Shown: positions 12,348-20,497 of the stretch, piece after piece
Position numbering within the stretch: the stretch's first letter is position 1
Layout of the letters: every line of letters starts with the position of its first letter
Virus record (IMG/VR): IMGVR_UViG_3300017963_000744
Span: 1-23,810 of that record
Origin: a virus
DNA length: 23,810 bases
Strand: one strand, 5' to 3'
Notes under the pieces: generated by a model
Seen by the model: only the letters and a program-made list of their open reading frames with translations
Told to the model about the DNA's origin: nothing
Database searches by the model: none
Translations under genes and position numbers: made by a program

Positions 12348-13180
12348 GTGATGAGGGGGTTGTTAGTTCAAATGTTGGTGCGGCTGTGGGTGGTATAGAG
12401 CATGTGCACACAGTTAATCAGATGGAGACTGCGAAGTCTACTGAAGGTATATTTGAGCTTCCGTGTGGGTATTTGGATGTGAATACTCAGGAAGTGATTA
12501 AAGATGTTCAAATCAGGGAGATTACTGGCCGGGAAGAGGATATGTTGGCGTCTTCACGTTTGTCGTCTACTCAGAAGATATCATCGCTTTTGACAGGGTG
12601 CGTGGTTCGGATCGGGGTGGTGACGGATAAGGGGCATATTACTCGTATAGTGCAAAATTTGACTGTAGGGGATCGTTTTTTTCTTATTTTTGCGATTAGG
12701 CGTGTGACACTTGGGGATGATTTTCCTGTACGGGAGCGGTGTCCGGAGTGTGGTGTGAAGACGTTGTTTATGGTGGATTTAGGGGAGGATTTAACAGTGC
12801 GATCTATGCCTGATCCTAGCAGAAGATTGTATGATGTGGTGTTGCCGTCGTCTGGAGTTCTCGCGCGTTTTAAAGTGTCCACAGGTATGGATGAAGAGCG
12901 TCTAGCTAAGATTAGGAAACATAATAAGAATATGGATGCATTGTCTCAGGGGATACTAATGCGTTTGGAGTTGTTGGGAGATGAGAAACCTACGCTTCGT
13001 ATGGTTCAGGATTTGGGCATGAGAGATCGCCATTATCTTCGAGAGCAATTCCAATCTGTTGAAGGTGGGGTGGATACTACGTTAGAATTGGAATGTCCTT
13101 CTTGTGGCAATGAATGGGAGAAGGAATTGGATTTAGGTGGTACGGGTTTTTTCTTCCCTGGGGGTCGGCGAAGGTCTTAG
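12344..13180 (+). CDS. Tail assembly chaperone / baseplate protein (T4_baseplate family)
   Basis: A 278-residue protein; ATG start in an ATGA overlap, with GGGAGG just upstream. It matches the T4 baseplate-assembly family (gp26/gp51-type) pattern: 'V-Q-I-R-E-I-T-G-R-E-E-D-M-L' at 55-68, 'L-T-V-G-D-R-F-F-L-I-F-A-I-R' at 106-119, zinc ribbon Cys133-x2-Cys136, 'V-L-P-S-S-G' at 166-171, and a second knuckle Cys251-x2-Cys254. In phages with this order the protein precedes the tape measure and serves as its chaperone, comparable to lambda gpG. Its last codons read through a T TTT TTC slippery heptamer, where a -1 shift would replace the last eight residues with a 67-residue extension, giving 337 residues. 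Confidence 0.82.
   Translation: MSDEGVVSSNVGAAVGGIEHVHTVNQMETAKSTEGIFELPCGYLDVNTQEVIKDVQIREITGREEDMLASSRLSSTQKISSLLTGCVVRIGVVTDKGHITRIVQNLTVGDRFFLIFAIRRVTLGDDFPVRERCPECGVKTLFMVDLGEDLTVRSMPDPSRRLYDVVLPSSGVLARFKVSTGMDEERLAKIRKHNKNMDALSQGILMRLELLGDEKPTLRMVQDLGMRDRHYLREQFQSVEGGVDTTLELECPSCGNEWEKELDLGGTGFFFPGGRRRS
13147..13153 (+). promoter_or_regulatory. Putative -1 programmed ribosomal frameshift site (T TTT TTC)
   Basis: In the chaperone frame the codons are GGT TTT TTC, so positions 13147-13153 give the canonical X XXY YYZ heptamer with X=Y=T, Z=C, where both tRNAs can re-pair after slipping back one base. An SD-like AGGTGG lies at 13135-13140 upstream. The 0-frame stop is TAG 13178-13180. 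The -1 frame stays open to 13356. I saw no convincing downstream stem-loop by eye. Confidence 0.65.
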
Positions 13181-13356
13181 AGAAGGAGATTTTTTATTTG
13201 ATGGAAAGTTGGGGATTATCGTATGAATCTATTATGAGTATTCCTGTGACTAGGCGGCATCGTTTGGTGGCTCAGAAGAGTGATTTGGAGAGAAAGCGGC
13301 AGCAAAATCATGAGGCTTCTATGTCAAGAGTGCGAAGGGCACGTCGATCCCGGTGA
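13153..13356 (+). CDS. Frameshifted C-terminal extension of tail assembly chaperone (gpGT-like)
   Basis: This is a -1 frame extension of 67 codons read after F270 of the chaperone, starting L-P-W-G-S and continuing 'L-E-K-E-I-F-Y-L-M-E-S-W-G-L-S-Y-E-S-I-M-S-I-P-V-T-R-R-H-R-L'. The pattern 'I-F-Y-L' then 'S-Y-x-x-I-M-S-I-P-x-x-R-R' is typical of the second tail chaperone domain that binds the tape measure. It ends in an Arg-rich tail. The extension begins before any start codon with a good binding site, which supports fusion by frameshifting. Independent initiation at ATG 13201 (AAGGAG 13183-13188, spacer 12) or ATG 13114 without a clear site is the alternative. Confidence 0.65.
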   Translation, partial: LPWGSAKVLEKEIFYLMESWGLSYESIMSIPVTRRHRLVAQKSDLERKRQQNHEASMSRVRRARRSR

Positions 13357-13399
13357 TTGTTTGAATTTTTTAGGAGGCTGACTAACTGTAGATGGTGTG

Positions 13400-13495
13400 A
13401 TGATCAATCGAGATGTAAATGGCGCTCGCGGGATATTCCTTCGAGCTTTGGTAGATTCACCCGCGCTACAAGCGTGCGTTGTTAACGTTAGTTAA
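13400..13495 (+). CDS. Possible 31-residue leader ORF before tape measure gene
   Basis: A short ORF starts at ATG 13400, overlapping TGA 13398-13400 of a two-codon ATG-GTG reading frame. That tiny frame follows AGGAGG (13372-13377) at a long spacing. The product (ending A-C-V-V-N-V-S) has no recognised motif. Base composition around 13420-13475 is more GC-rich than nearby. It may be a translated leader or chance; low confidence. Confidence 0.15.
   Translation: MINRDVNGARGIFLRALVDSPALQACVVNVS
13427..13465 (+). other. Long-loop stem upstream of the tape measure gene
   Basis: CGCGGG (13427-13432) pairs perfectly with CCCGCG (13460-13465) across a 27-base loop. The 158-base gap also holds two GTTAAC palindromes at 13481-13486 and 13491-13496, the second ending 4 bases before the AAAAAGGA ribosome binding site. 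This is the longest untranslated stretch inside the tail operon and may hold a control element. Confidence 0.35.
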
Positions 13496-13514
13496 CGAAA
13501 AAGGATCGGCTGGA

Positions 13515-16500
13515 ATGAACTTCATGGGTTTAGGATTTTCCTTTGGTTCTAAGGATGTCGGTTTGGATTCTGGCCTCAAGGGTATCGAGAATCAATTCAA
13601 GAAATTAGATGATGTTATTAAGGGGTTTAAGACTTCTGCGGCTGAAAGTTTCTCGCCAATTGAATCTTTTGTAAGTGGTTTGAAAGATAAGTTGTCGTCT
13701 TTTCAGAGAGATGTTGGTGGTGGTGTGGATTTGGGTGATGCTCTGAAGGTAGGCGAGGAAGGGAGTAAAGCAACGGAGACGGTAGGTGGTCTTGGTAATG
13801 CTGTTAGAGGGTTATCTAAAAGAGTGAAAGGGTTTATTCCTACGTTTGGTGGTGCTGCGAACTTTGTTTTGTCAGGTGCGGGGAAGATGACCGGTGCATT
13901 GGGTTGGGTTGGGATGGCTATAGGGCCGATCCTCACAGGGTTTGGGAGTATTACGGATGCCGCTGGTAGGATGGTGGATGCTGTTGCGGGCCTTCCTGGG
14001 AGAGCAGGTGATGCTATTCATCGAATAGCGAATGAAGGAATAAACCTGACAAATAGTTTGGAAGCGGAAGCTACTGCAATTGGGACATCTGTTCGTGCGA
14101 TTGGTGGTAATTTAGGGAGAATGGGACAAGACCTGAGTCGATTCACTGGCAGAGCTACCGGGTTGGCTATGGGTCTTAATGTTGGAGCGAGTGAAGCTGC
14201 TGAAGGTCTTCATGCTATGGAGGTGGCTGGTTCGGAATTAGCAGAAATGGGTTTTGAAAGTGCTCGTAGTTTTGTACAGTTTACGGCTGCCCTTGGTGTG
14301 AATGCAACTATGTTACGCAATGCGGCTTTAGGTATGAGGAATTTGTTTGGTGAAGCTAATGTGGGCATGATAGGGGAAGTAACTTCTGCGATTACATTTA
14401 TGGGGCAGGAAACCGAGGATGTTGCAGGGGCATTGAATGAACTTCCGCAGATAATGCAGTTGCTCAGATCTCGTGCCGCATTGGGGGACACACCGGAACA
14501 GATGCGCGACTTTGCTGTGGGTACTGCGGCGGCGTCTAGGGGGTTATTTACTGTTATTCAGGATGCGGGTAGAGTGCGTGAAATATCTCAAACATTGGCT
14601 CAAGCAATGACACAGGGTACTAGAGAGTATCAGGATATGTTTGCAGGTGTGCAAGACCAGCTTCCGGAGCTTTTGACAAGGTTGTCTATTGTTGGTGGGG
14701 AGGTTGATAGAGCGTTTGCTACGATGGGACAGAGTCCGGCTCAATTTTTAGAAAGCTTTGGAACTATGGTCCAACAGGCAAGGTTGCAGGGAAGAAATGT
14801 CGGTCATTTGTTAAATTTTATGCGCGGTCACATGTCTCAGGTTTTTGGTGCGGATAATACGGAGGACATGATAACTTTTTGGCAGCGTATGGATTCGTCT
14901 ACTGTGGCAGCTATGGATTCTGTTCGAGGTGCGACGGTGAATTTGGGTGAAATGGGGGCTCAGATTCACAGGACTGGAAGAACAGCACAGGAAGTATTCG
15001 AGCGGATGCGTGCTGGTTTTCAGACTGTCATGCGTCGGATAGCTCGAGATGATGTTCGTAATTTTTTGAGAGATACTCGAGAGAGTTTACAGGGTTTGCG
15101 TGTGGCCATGACGGAGGCTGCTCGGACGTCTGGTCCGTTTAGTGAGGTTGTTGGTTTGTTGTCACGGACTCAACAGTTGGGAGCGTTGGCGTTGCTTCCT
15201 GCTGGATTGAGGGGTTCGGCTATAGCTGCGGATGAGCTTCGAGGTCAGATCCGTCCATTGGTAGATGCTTTTACTACGTGGGGTGGTGTGGTAGATACTG
15301 TTTTGGCTGGAATTTCGATATTTGCTACGAGAGTTATTACGACGTTTGGTTCGCTTAGTCGTCGGGCCAGAGAGGCTGGGGAAGAATTAAATGTAATGGA
15401 GGGTTTGGGAATAGCATTAGATAAGGAATCGATTAGATTTGCGGATATTTTGGTTGGGTATATTGATGATATAGAGAACTTTGTTTTTCAAGCTGTGAAT
15501 GCTTTTGCTGCTTTGGATTGGAGTAAGCTGTTCGAGACTGGTGAAGATGGCGAAGGTCCTAAAGGTGTTATGGGTGCTCTTAAGCGCGTTTTGGATCGTT
15601 TGGGAGATATTGATTGGAGTAGTATTTGGGGGTTGTTTAGGAAGGGATTGGAGAAGCTTTTTGAGCATATTCGGCCGTGGTTAGAAGAGAAAGTCACGCA
15701 GTTGAGAACTGTTGTTACGGATAGGATAAAGGAATGGTGGCAGGGTATTAAATGGGCTGAAGTTTTTGGTGAGATAGGGGATTTGGCTGGTGGTTTGTGG
15801 GATGCTTTTCAACCTGCGTTGTCGGAATTAGCTTCTATGATTGGTCGGTGGTTCAGTGATAATTGGTCTAGTATTCTTGTGTGGTCGACGGTAGCTTTGG
15901 CTGCGGCTGTTGTAGCGGTATTTGCAGGGGCGATGGCATTGGGGTTGGGAGCTATTGCTGGATTTTTTGTAGCTCCTTTTGTTTTGGGTGTTGCTGTTGT
16001 GAAAGAGGTTGTGGATGGTTTTGGGGAAGATATTGGTATGTTTTGGGAGGAAATGGTTAATGTAGCTGAGCAATATATTTCTGATATTGTTGATTTTTGG
16101 AGCGAGTCCTGGCAGGGAATGGAATCTGCTGTTTCTGATGCTGGTACTGGGATAGAGACTGCGTGGTCTGATGTTGGGGATTTTTATGCTGAGTTGTGGG
16201 CGGATATATCTGATACTGCTTCGGATGTGTGGGAGGGTATAAAGAACACTGCGGGTGAATTTGTGGATTGGATCAAGTCTAGCGTGGATGGTTTTGTTAA
16301 TTGGTTTCGAAATACTTTTCCAAAGACTACTCAAGCTATTGAGGATGCTATTTCATTTTGGACTGGGCGTTTTGAGATGTTTTTAGGATTTGTAACGGAG
16401 ACTTGGAGCAGGTTAACGGAGAACACGGTAACGGCAATATTGTGGTTGAACGAGAATGTGTTACAGCCATTTTTCAGTTGGATGGGTGAAAAGTGGGATT

Positions 16501-17552
16501 TGGTGGCGACTACTGTTGTAGGTGTTTGGACACGAATTAAAGAAGGCGTGGCAGAAGGTTTGAATTGGTTGCAAGAGAATGTGTTTCAGCCGTTTTTCAG
16601 TGCACTTTCATTGGCGTGGGATCGTATTGGGGAAGTAGCTTCTAGGCTTTGGGAAGGCATGGCGAGTGTAGCTACGACTGTTTGGGAGGGTATTACTGAG
16701 GCCCCTACAAAAATACAACAGGCGTGGCAAAGTATAATTGGTGTTTTGCAGCCTATTTTTCAGCAAATATCTGCGTTTTTACAGCCTGTTGTAGGTATGT
16801 TTAATAGGCTTGCGGAGGTTGGTACTGGTGTTCTGGACACTATAATGTCGCATGCGGTGGGTTTGTTTGGTAGCTCTATAAATACGGTTGTTGGAGAGGA
16901 TATGGCACAGACTGAGGAGGTTATGACGGAGACGGCTCAGAGAGTGTCTGATGTTATGCAATCGGTGCTTCATGATGCGACGGTTCGTGCGATAGTTGAC
17001 GGTTTTTCGGAGGGTTTTAATCAAGTTGTTGAAAATATGGATGACTTTTCGGATCGTATGTTGGAGGCATTTAGAGATTTGAGTAGTGGTATTTTAGAGA
17101 TTACATCGAATTTGTTTTCGACTGTGATTGATCAGTCTGTGGATTCATTAATTGCAACCGGTGTAGCTGTAGAAGGAATTATAGGTCGGTTGAGAACTCT
17201 TACTATTGCTCAATCTCGATTGGCTGCTGCGAGATCTGAGGCTGTGTCGGAGTTATCACGTCCTGCTGATGAGGAGGCGATGCGCAGGCGGATGGCTCAG
17301 TTGGAGAGTAGTCCGGTTCTTCAAGCGATTCATTTTCCTGATTGGTGGACTGGTCATGGTCATCGTGGGGGTTATAGGGATCTGTTCGAAGCGAAGATGA
17401 ATGAGCTTATTGTCACTGTCCAAGGTCTCCAAACGGCACCAGTTGGGGGTACGGTAGAGGAACGTGTACGTACGTTGAGATCGATACAGGCTGAGGTTAG
17501 GCGTGCTGGTGTTGGTGGGCATACTGGTGTGCCTGGTGGTCCTGGGAGGTAG
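13515..17552 (+). CDS. Tail tape measure protein
   Basis: A 1345-residue protein that sets tail length and lies in the tube lumen until DNA ejection. ATG 13515, with AAGGA at 13501-13505, is preferred over an upstream TTG at 13479 that has no binding site. The N-terminal 200 residues are Gly/Ala-rich and helical. Residues about 785-825 form a strong hydrophobic stretch (two probable membrane-spanning helices). About 860-1070 is a helical region with regularly spaced Trp and Phe, including a near-duplicated 'E-N-V-x-Q-P-F-F-S' unit. The C terminus is charged and Gly-rich. No lysozyme or peptidase motif was seen. It is the longest gene here and directly follows the chaperone pair, as in lambda and T4-like phages. 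At about 0.15 nm per residue the tail would be near 200 nm. Confidence 0.93.
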   Translation: MNFMGLGFSFGSKDVGLDSGLKGIENQFKKLDDVIKGFKTSAAESFSPIESFVSGLKDKLSSFQRDVGGGVDLGDALKVGEEGSKATETVGGLGNAVRGLSKRVKGFIPTFGGAANFVLSGAGKMTGALGWVGMAIGPILTGFGSITDAAGRMVDAVAGLPGRAGDAIHRIANEGINLTNSLEAEATAIGTSVRAIGGNLGRMGQDLSRFTGRATGLAMGLNVGASEAAEGLHAMEVAGSELAEMGFESARSFVQFTAALGVNATMLRNAALGMRNLFGEANVGMIGEVTSAITFMGQETEDVAGALNELPQIMQLLRSRAALGDTPEQMRDFAVGTAAASRGLFTVIQDAGRVREISQTLAQAMTQGTREYQDMFAGVQDQLPELLTRLSIVGGEVDRAFATMGQSPAQFLESFGTMVQQARLQGRNVGHLLNFMRGHMSQVFGADNTEDMITFWQRMDSSTVAAMDSVRGATVNLGEMGAQIHRTGRTAQEVFERMRAGFQTVMRRIARDDVRNFLRDTRESLQGLRVAMTEAARTSGPFSEVVGLLSRTQQLGALALLPAGLRGSAIAADELRGQIRPLVDAFTTWGGVVDTVLAGISIFATRVITTFGSLSRRAREAGEELNVMEGLGIALDKESIRFADILVGYIDDIENFVFQAVNAFAALDWSKLFETGEDGEGPKGVMGALKRVLDRLGDIDWSSIWGLFRKGLEKLFEHIRPWLEEKVTQLRTVVTDRIKEWWQGIKWAEVFGEIGDLAGGLWDAFQPALSELASMIGRWFSDNWSSILVWSTVALAAAVVAVFAGAMALGLGAIAGFFVAPFVLGVAVVKEVVDGFGEDIGMFWEEMVNVAEQYISDIVDFWSESWQGMESAVSDAGTGIETAWSDVGDFYAELWADISDTASDVWEGIKNTAGEFVDWIKSSVDGFVNWFRNTFPKTTQAIEDAISFWTGRFEMFLGFVTETWSRLTENTVTAILWLNENVLQPFFSWMGEKWDLVATTVVGVWTRIKEGVAEGLNWLQENVFQPFFSALSLAWDRIGEVASRLWEGMASVATTVWEGITEAPTKIQQAWQSIIGVLQPIFQQISAFLQPVVGMFNRLAEVGTGVLDTIMSHAVGLFGSSINTVVGEDMAQTEEVMTETAQRVSDVMQSVLHDATVRAIVDGFSEGFNQVVENMDDFSDRMLEAFRDLSSGILEITSNLFSTVIDQSVDSLIATGVAVEGIIGRLRTLTIAQSRLAAARSEAVSELSRPADEEAMRRRMAQLESSPVLQAIHFPDWWTGHGHRGGYRDLFEAKMNELIVTVQGLQTAPVGGTVEERVRTLRSIQAEVRRAGVGGHTGVPGGPGR

Positions 17553-17555
17553 GTT

Positions 17556-17879
17556 GTGGCTGTAGCTGTGCATAGGGGGAGCCGTTTAAGGTTTGGGGAA
17601 TTGGTTTCTGTGGATGGTGTGGAGTTTTGGGACGTTTTGGATATTCCTGAAATTCCTTCTCAGATTGATGATTTGATTCATTTGGTTACTGGGGTAGATA
17701 GGATTGATTTGTTGGCTCACAAGTATTATCAGGATTCACGGTTATGGTGGGTTATTGCGGTGGCTAATGATTTTGAGGATCTCCCGACGGAGTTAAATGT
17801 GGGGGATGAGATTCGCGTACCTGCTCCGAGGTATGTGCATCAGGTATTATTTAAGAAGGCATCGGTGCAAAGGCGGTAA
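17556..17879 (+). CDS. LysM-like baseplate protein, T4 gp53-like
   Basis: A 107-residue protein; GTG start with GGGAGGT at 17544-17550 overlapping the tape measure stop. The core 'D-R-I-D-L-L-A-H-K-Y-Y-Q-D-S-R-L-W-W-V-I-A-V-A-N' followed by 'L-N-V-G-D-E-I-R-V-P' (about 48-91) is the LysM-like fold of gp53 in T4, and of the LysM proteins in P2-type tails and contractile injection systems. It links the inner baseplate ring and the wedges. Length and position right after the tape measure fit well. It is not expected to bind peptidoglycan enzymatically. Confidence 0.85.
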   Translation: MAVAVHRGSRLRFGELVSVDGVEFWDVLDIPEIPSQIDDLIHLVTGVDRIDLLAHKYYQDSRLWWVIAVANDFEDLPTELNVGDEIRVPAPRYVHQVLFKKASVQRR

Positions 17880-17885
17880 TGTAGG

Positions 17886-19247
17886 GTGGCTGAGTTTGAT
17901 TTTTCAGCACCGTTTGTAGCGGCAAGAATTCGTCTTCCTAGTGGGGATGTGTTTCCGCTTTGGGTGAATGTTGGGGGAGCGGAAACGCTTCGTCCGCGTA
18001 TACCTGGTACTGAGGATATTCAGGCGTTGGCGTTTGTTCAACAGGTAGAAGTGCAGTTGAATTTATCAACGCTTCCTAAGATTTCTGTACAGATGAGTCC
18101 TCCGTTTGAGGATGGAATGAAATTTTTAGATTCTCCTTTGGCTGATGGTAGAATTACGAATGCTTTGGAGGTTCAGCTTGGTTATGCTGGTGGTACAGGA
18201 GATGGTGGAGCTGTTCTTTCTCCGTTGTATGTAGCAGGGTTGACAGCTCCGGAGGTTTCTATAGGTAGGGATATTCAGATTACCCTGAAAGGGCAGGGTT
18301 TGGGACGGAGTACTGAGATTCAGGGGGGTCGAGTAGTAGCGGAGGATAGGGATACGTTAGAGGACATCATTCGTAGGTTGGTCCAGGGTGCAGGGAATAG
18401 GACAACATTGGAGGTGGATTTTTCTGCTGTAGAAGCTACTTCCAGAGCTGGCCAAGCTCTCCGGACATCTGCTGCTGGATATTGTCAGGGTGGGCGGTCT
18501 GATTGGATAGCGTTGTGGGATTTGGCTGAGCGGACTCATTGTTTTATGAATATTGTTGGACCGGCTAGGAATGGGCAGGCGTCGAAGTTGTTATGGTTGC
18601 CAAAGTATGAGGCATTCACTGCGCCTCCGTCGAGACGCTATAGGTTGTACCATTATACTGGGGGGTTGCTCACAGAGGAGGAGTGGCCGCTGATTTCGTT
18701 CCAGTGTAATACGGAGGCAATTTGGACGGCTGTGGCGTATCAGGATATATTGAATCATGGGGCTGTTTTGCATGGTGTGAATGCGGATTCTGTTAGTGCT
18801 GAGGAGCATTCGACTACGGTTGAAGATCAAGCTGCACCTGTGTTGAGTGGAGAAGGTGTACAGACTACTGAGGGAACGGATGAGTTGCCGGATACGGCTC
18901 TCACTCTTCCTGGGAGTCCAGATAATTCCGAGGCTGTTAGTAGGGCAGGGGCGGAGGTGGCAGCTGGTGGGCCTATGAGCATACAGTGTGAGATTGAAAC
19001 ATTGGGAGATCCTCGTGTTCTTCCTGGGGATGTGGTAGCTATGTCAGGTTTGGGTCGAAGATTTGACAATCGTTTATACGGTGTTTTTAGTGTGACTCAT
19101 ACGATAGGAGTTGGTGGTTTTTCTACTAATTTGGTTGTGCAGTCGGATGTTGATCCTAATATGGTGGAGGGTCGGACTCCTACTGGGCCTCGAAACACTG
19201 CCGATGTGCGGTCGACGTCAGAACATGTGGCAAATGTTAGGAGTTAA
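17886..19247 (+). CDS. Baseplate hub protein, gpD / gp27-like
   Basis: A 453-residue protein; GTG start six bases after the previous stop, with a weak AAGGCGG upstream. The N-terminal beta half (about 1-145), the 'E-D-R-D-T-L-E-D-I-I-R-R-L-V' helix (about 157-171) and 'A-L-W-D-L-A-E-R-T' (about 210-218) match the late-control protein D family, which forms the trimeric hub at the tail tip that carries the spike. A Glu/Thr/Pro-rich acidic stretch (about 300-350) is a likely disordered insertion. The C terminus (about 362-430: 'L-P-G-D-V-V-A-M-S-G-L', 'Y-G-V-F-S-V-T-H') is the conserved final hub domain. The next gene encodes its spike partner. Confidence 0.85.
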   Translation: MAEFDFSAPFVAARIRLPSGDVFPLWVNVGGAETLRPRIPGTEDIQALAFVQQVEVQLNLSTLPKISVQMSPPFEDGMKFLDSPLADGRITNALEVQLGYAGGTGDGGAVLSPLYVAGLTAPEVSIGRDIQITLKGQGLGRSTEIQGGRVVAEDRDTLEDIIRRLVQGAGNRTTLEVDFSAVEATSRAGQALRTSAAGYCQGGRSDWIALWDLAERTHCFMNIVGPARNGQASKLLWLPKYEAFTAPPSRRYRLYHYTGGLLTEEEWPLISFQCNTEAIWTAVAYQDILNHGAVLHGVNADSVSAEEHSTTVEDQAAPVLSGEGVQTTEGTDELPDTALTLPGSPDNSEAVSRAGAEVAAGGPMSIQCEIETLGDPRVLPGDVVAMSGLGRRFDNRLYGVFSVTHTIGVGGFSTNLVVQSDVDPNMVEGRTPTGPRNTADVRSTSEHVANVRS

Positions 19248-19249
19248 TT

Positions 19250-20107
19250 GTGGCTATAACTGCTGAAGAAATTTTGGATAATATTACGAGATATGGTATA
19301 GAGTTTTATCGTGTTTATCCTGGTTTATATCGTGGTGTTGTGACTGCTAATGATGATCCTAAGAAACAGGGACGTGTTAAGGTGCATGTCCCAGCTTTGC
19401 AAGAAAGAGCTTCTCCGGTGTGGATAAAAGCTGCTATGCAGGGTGCTGGGGATGGTCGTGGCGTGTTTTGGCCTCCGGAAGTTGGTGATCCTGTTTATGT
19501 GTCATATGCGGAGGGACAGCCGAGTAGACCTGAGTGTTATTTCGGGGGGTGGTATGGGTATCGTGATAATAGTTCGGATGTGCCGGATGAGTTAGGGTAT
19601 TCTTCAACGTATCCTGATATCAGAGGGTTTAAAACTCGGATGGGACATCATTTTATTTTCAGTGATAGTGATGGGGATGAGCGTGTTGAGATTGTTTGGA
19701 ACAAGGCCAATCCGAGTGATGTTGCTAAGACTGATCGTACGAAGACCGCTTCTCAAGGAAGTAATGTTTTGGGGGGTGGTAGTGCATCGATCAAGTTTAC
19801 TTCTGATGGTTCTATAGAGATTACAGATAATGCTCAACCGAATCAATCTGTTAAGTTGGATGCTCAAACGGGTCAAATAGAAATTGAGGATAAGTCTGGT
19901 AATAAGGTCACGTTGAGTGCGTCTGGTGTTAGGGTTGAAACTACTTCAATAGATTTGGGTGGTTATGCTGTGGAACCTGTGATCAAAGGCCAGTCGTGGT
20001 TAGCGTGGGCGATGGCTCATACTCATTCTACGAGTGTTGGACCGTCTGGGCCTCCAATTGTGGTACCTACGGCTTCGTTATTATCGCAGGTTGTCAAGGT
20101 GAAGTGA
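19250..20107 (+). CDS. Baseplate central spike, gp5/VgrG-like
   Basis: A 285-residue protein; GTG start with AGGAG about 7 bases upstream. Residues 25-105 form the gp5/VgrG OB-fold: 'Y-R-G-V-V-T-A-N-D-D-P-K-K-Q-G-R-V-K-V', then 'W-P-P-E-V-G-D-P-V-Y-V-S-Y' and 'G-G-W-Y-G'. About 125-240 is a short repeat-like beta segment that should form the trimeric needle, with 'G-S-I-E-I-T-D' and 'G-Q-I-E-I-E-D' strands. The C terminus has 'H-T-H-S-T-S-V-G-P-S-G-P-P' (257-269), a probable metal-binding tip. Unlike T4 gp5 it has no lysozyme domain, so cell-wall lysis must come from elsewhere. Confidence 0.88.
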   Translation: MAITAEEILDNITRYGIEFYRVYPGLYRGVVTANDDPKKQGRVKVHVPALQERASPVWIKAAMQGAGDGRGVFWPPEVGDPVYVSYAEGQPSRPECYFGGWYGYRDNSSDVPDELGYSSTYPDIRGFKTRMGHHFIFSDSDGDERVEIVWNKANPSDVAKTDRTKTASQGSNVLGGGSASIKFTSDGSIEITDNAQPNQSVKLDAQTGQIEIEDKSGNKVTLSASGVRVETTSIDLGGYAVEPVIKGQSWLAWAMAHTHSTSVGPSGPPIVVPTASLLSQVVKVK

Positions 20108-20487
20108 TGGCTACGCCTGTTATATTTCGAGGGATTAAGTATCCGTTTCAGAAGGGGACAACATCATTCCCGGCGATTTCTGAAGGGGATGATGTTATTA
20201 AGGATTCGTTGCTTCAGTTGGTTTTGACTATGAACGGGCAGCGAATTATGAGACCTACTGTTGGGACGAATGCACTCTCGTTTGTTTTTGAAAATAATGA
20301 TGCTGTACTGGGAAATTTGCTTCGTGCGGAGATCCAGGGAGTGGTGGCAAAATACGAGCCTCGTGTGCAGGTGTTGGATGTCATTGTGGAACAGAAGGGA
20401 TCCGAGATCATAATCACTGTGGGATATATTGTGTTGGCTACGAGGCGGCAGGGTTCTGTTGGCATTTCTGTCCCCCTACCGGTGTGA
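20107..20487 (+). CDS. Baseplate wedge protein, gp25/GPW family
   Basis: A 126-residue member of the gp25-like family (P2 gpW, T4 gp25). It forms part of the wedge and helps trigger sheath contraction. ATG 20107 overlaps the spike gene's TGA by one base, with AAGGTG at 20097-20102; an in-frame upstream ATG at 19996 lies inside the spike gene and is rejected. Family features include 'F-P-A-I-S-E-G-D-D-V-I-K-D-S-L-L-Q-L-V-L-T' then 'R-I-M-R-P-T-V-G', and 'I-I-I-T-V-G-Y-I-V' near the end. Length is typical. Confidence 0.92.
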   Translation: MATPVIFRGIKYPFQKGTTSFPAISEGDDVIKDSLLQLVLTMNGQRIMRPTVGTNALSFVFENNDAVLGNLLRAEIQGVVAKYEPRVQVLDVIVEQKGSEIIITVGYIVLATRRQGSVGISVPLPV

Positions 20488-20497
20488 GGAGTGAGTT

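Noticed and set aside
13420-13475. tRNA-like element before the tape measure gene
   Set aside because: The GC arms pair, but no anticodon arm, T-arm consensus or acceptor stem of the right length can be built.
13479-13514. Tape measure start at TTG 13479
   Set aside because: There is no Shine-Dalgarno before it and it overlaps the GTTAAC palindromes. ATG 13515 has AAGGA at a normal spacing.
19996-20106. Upstream start for the gp25-like protein
   Set aside because: It lies inside the spike gene in another frame. ATG 20107 has a binding site and matches the family's usual N terminus.
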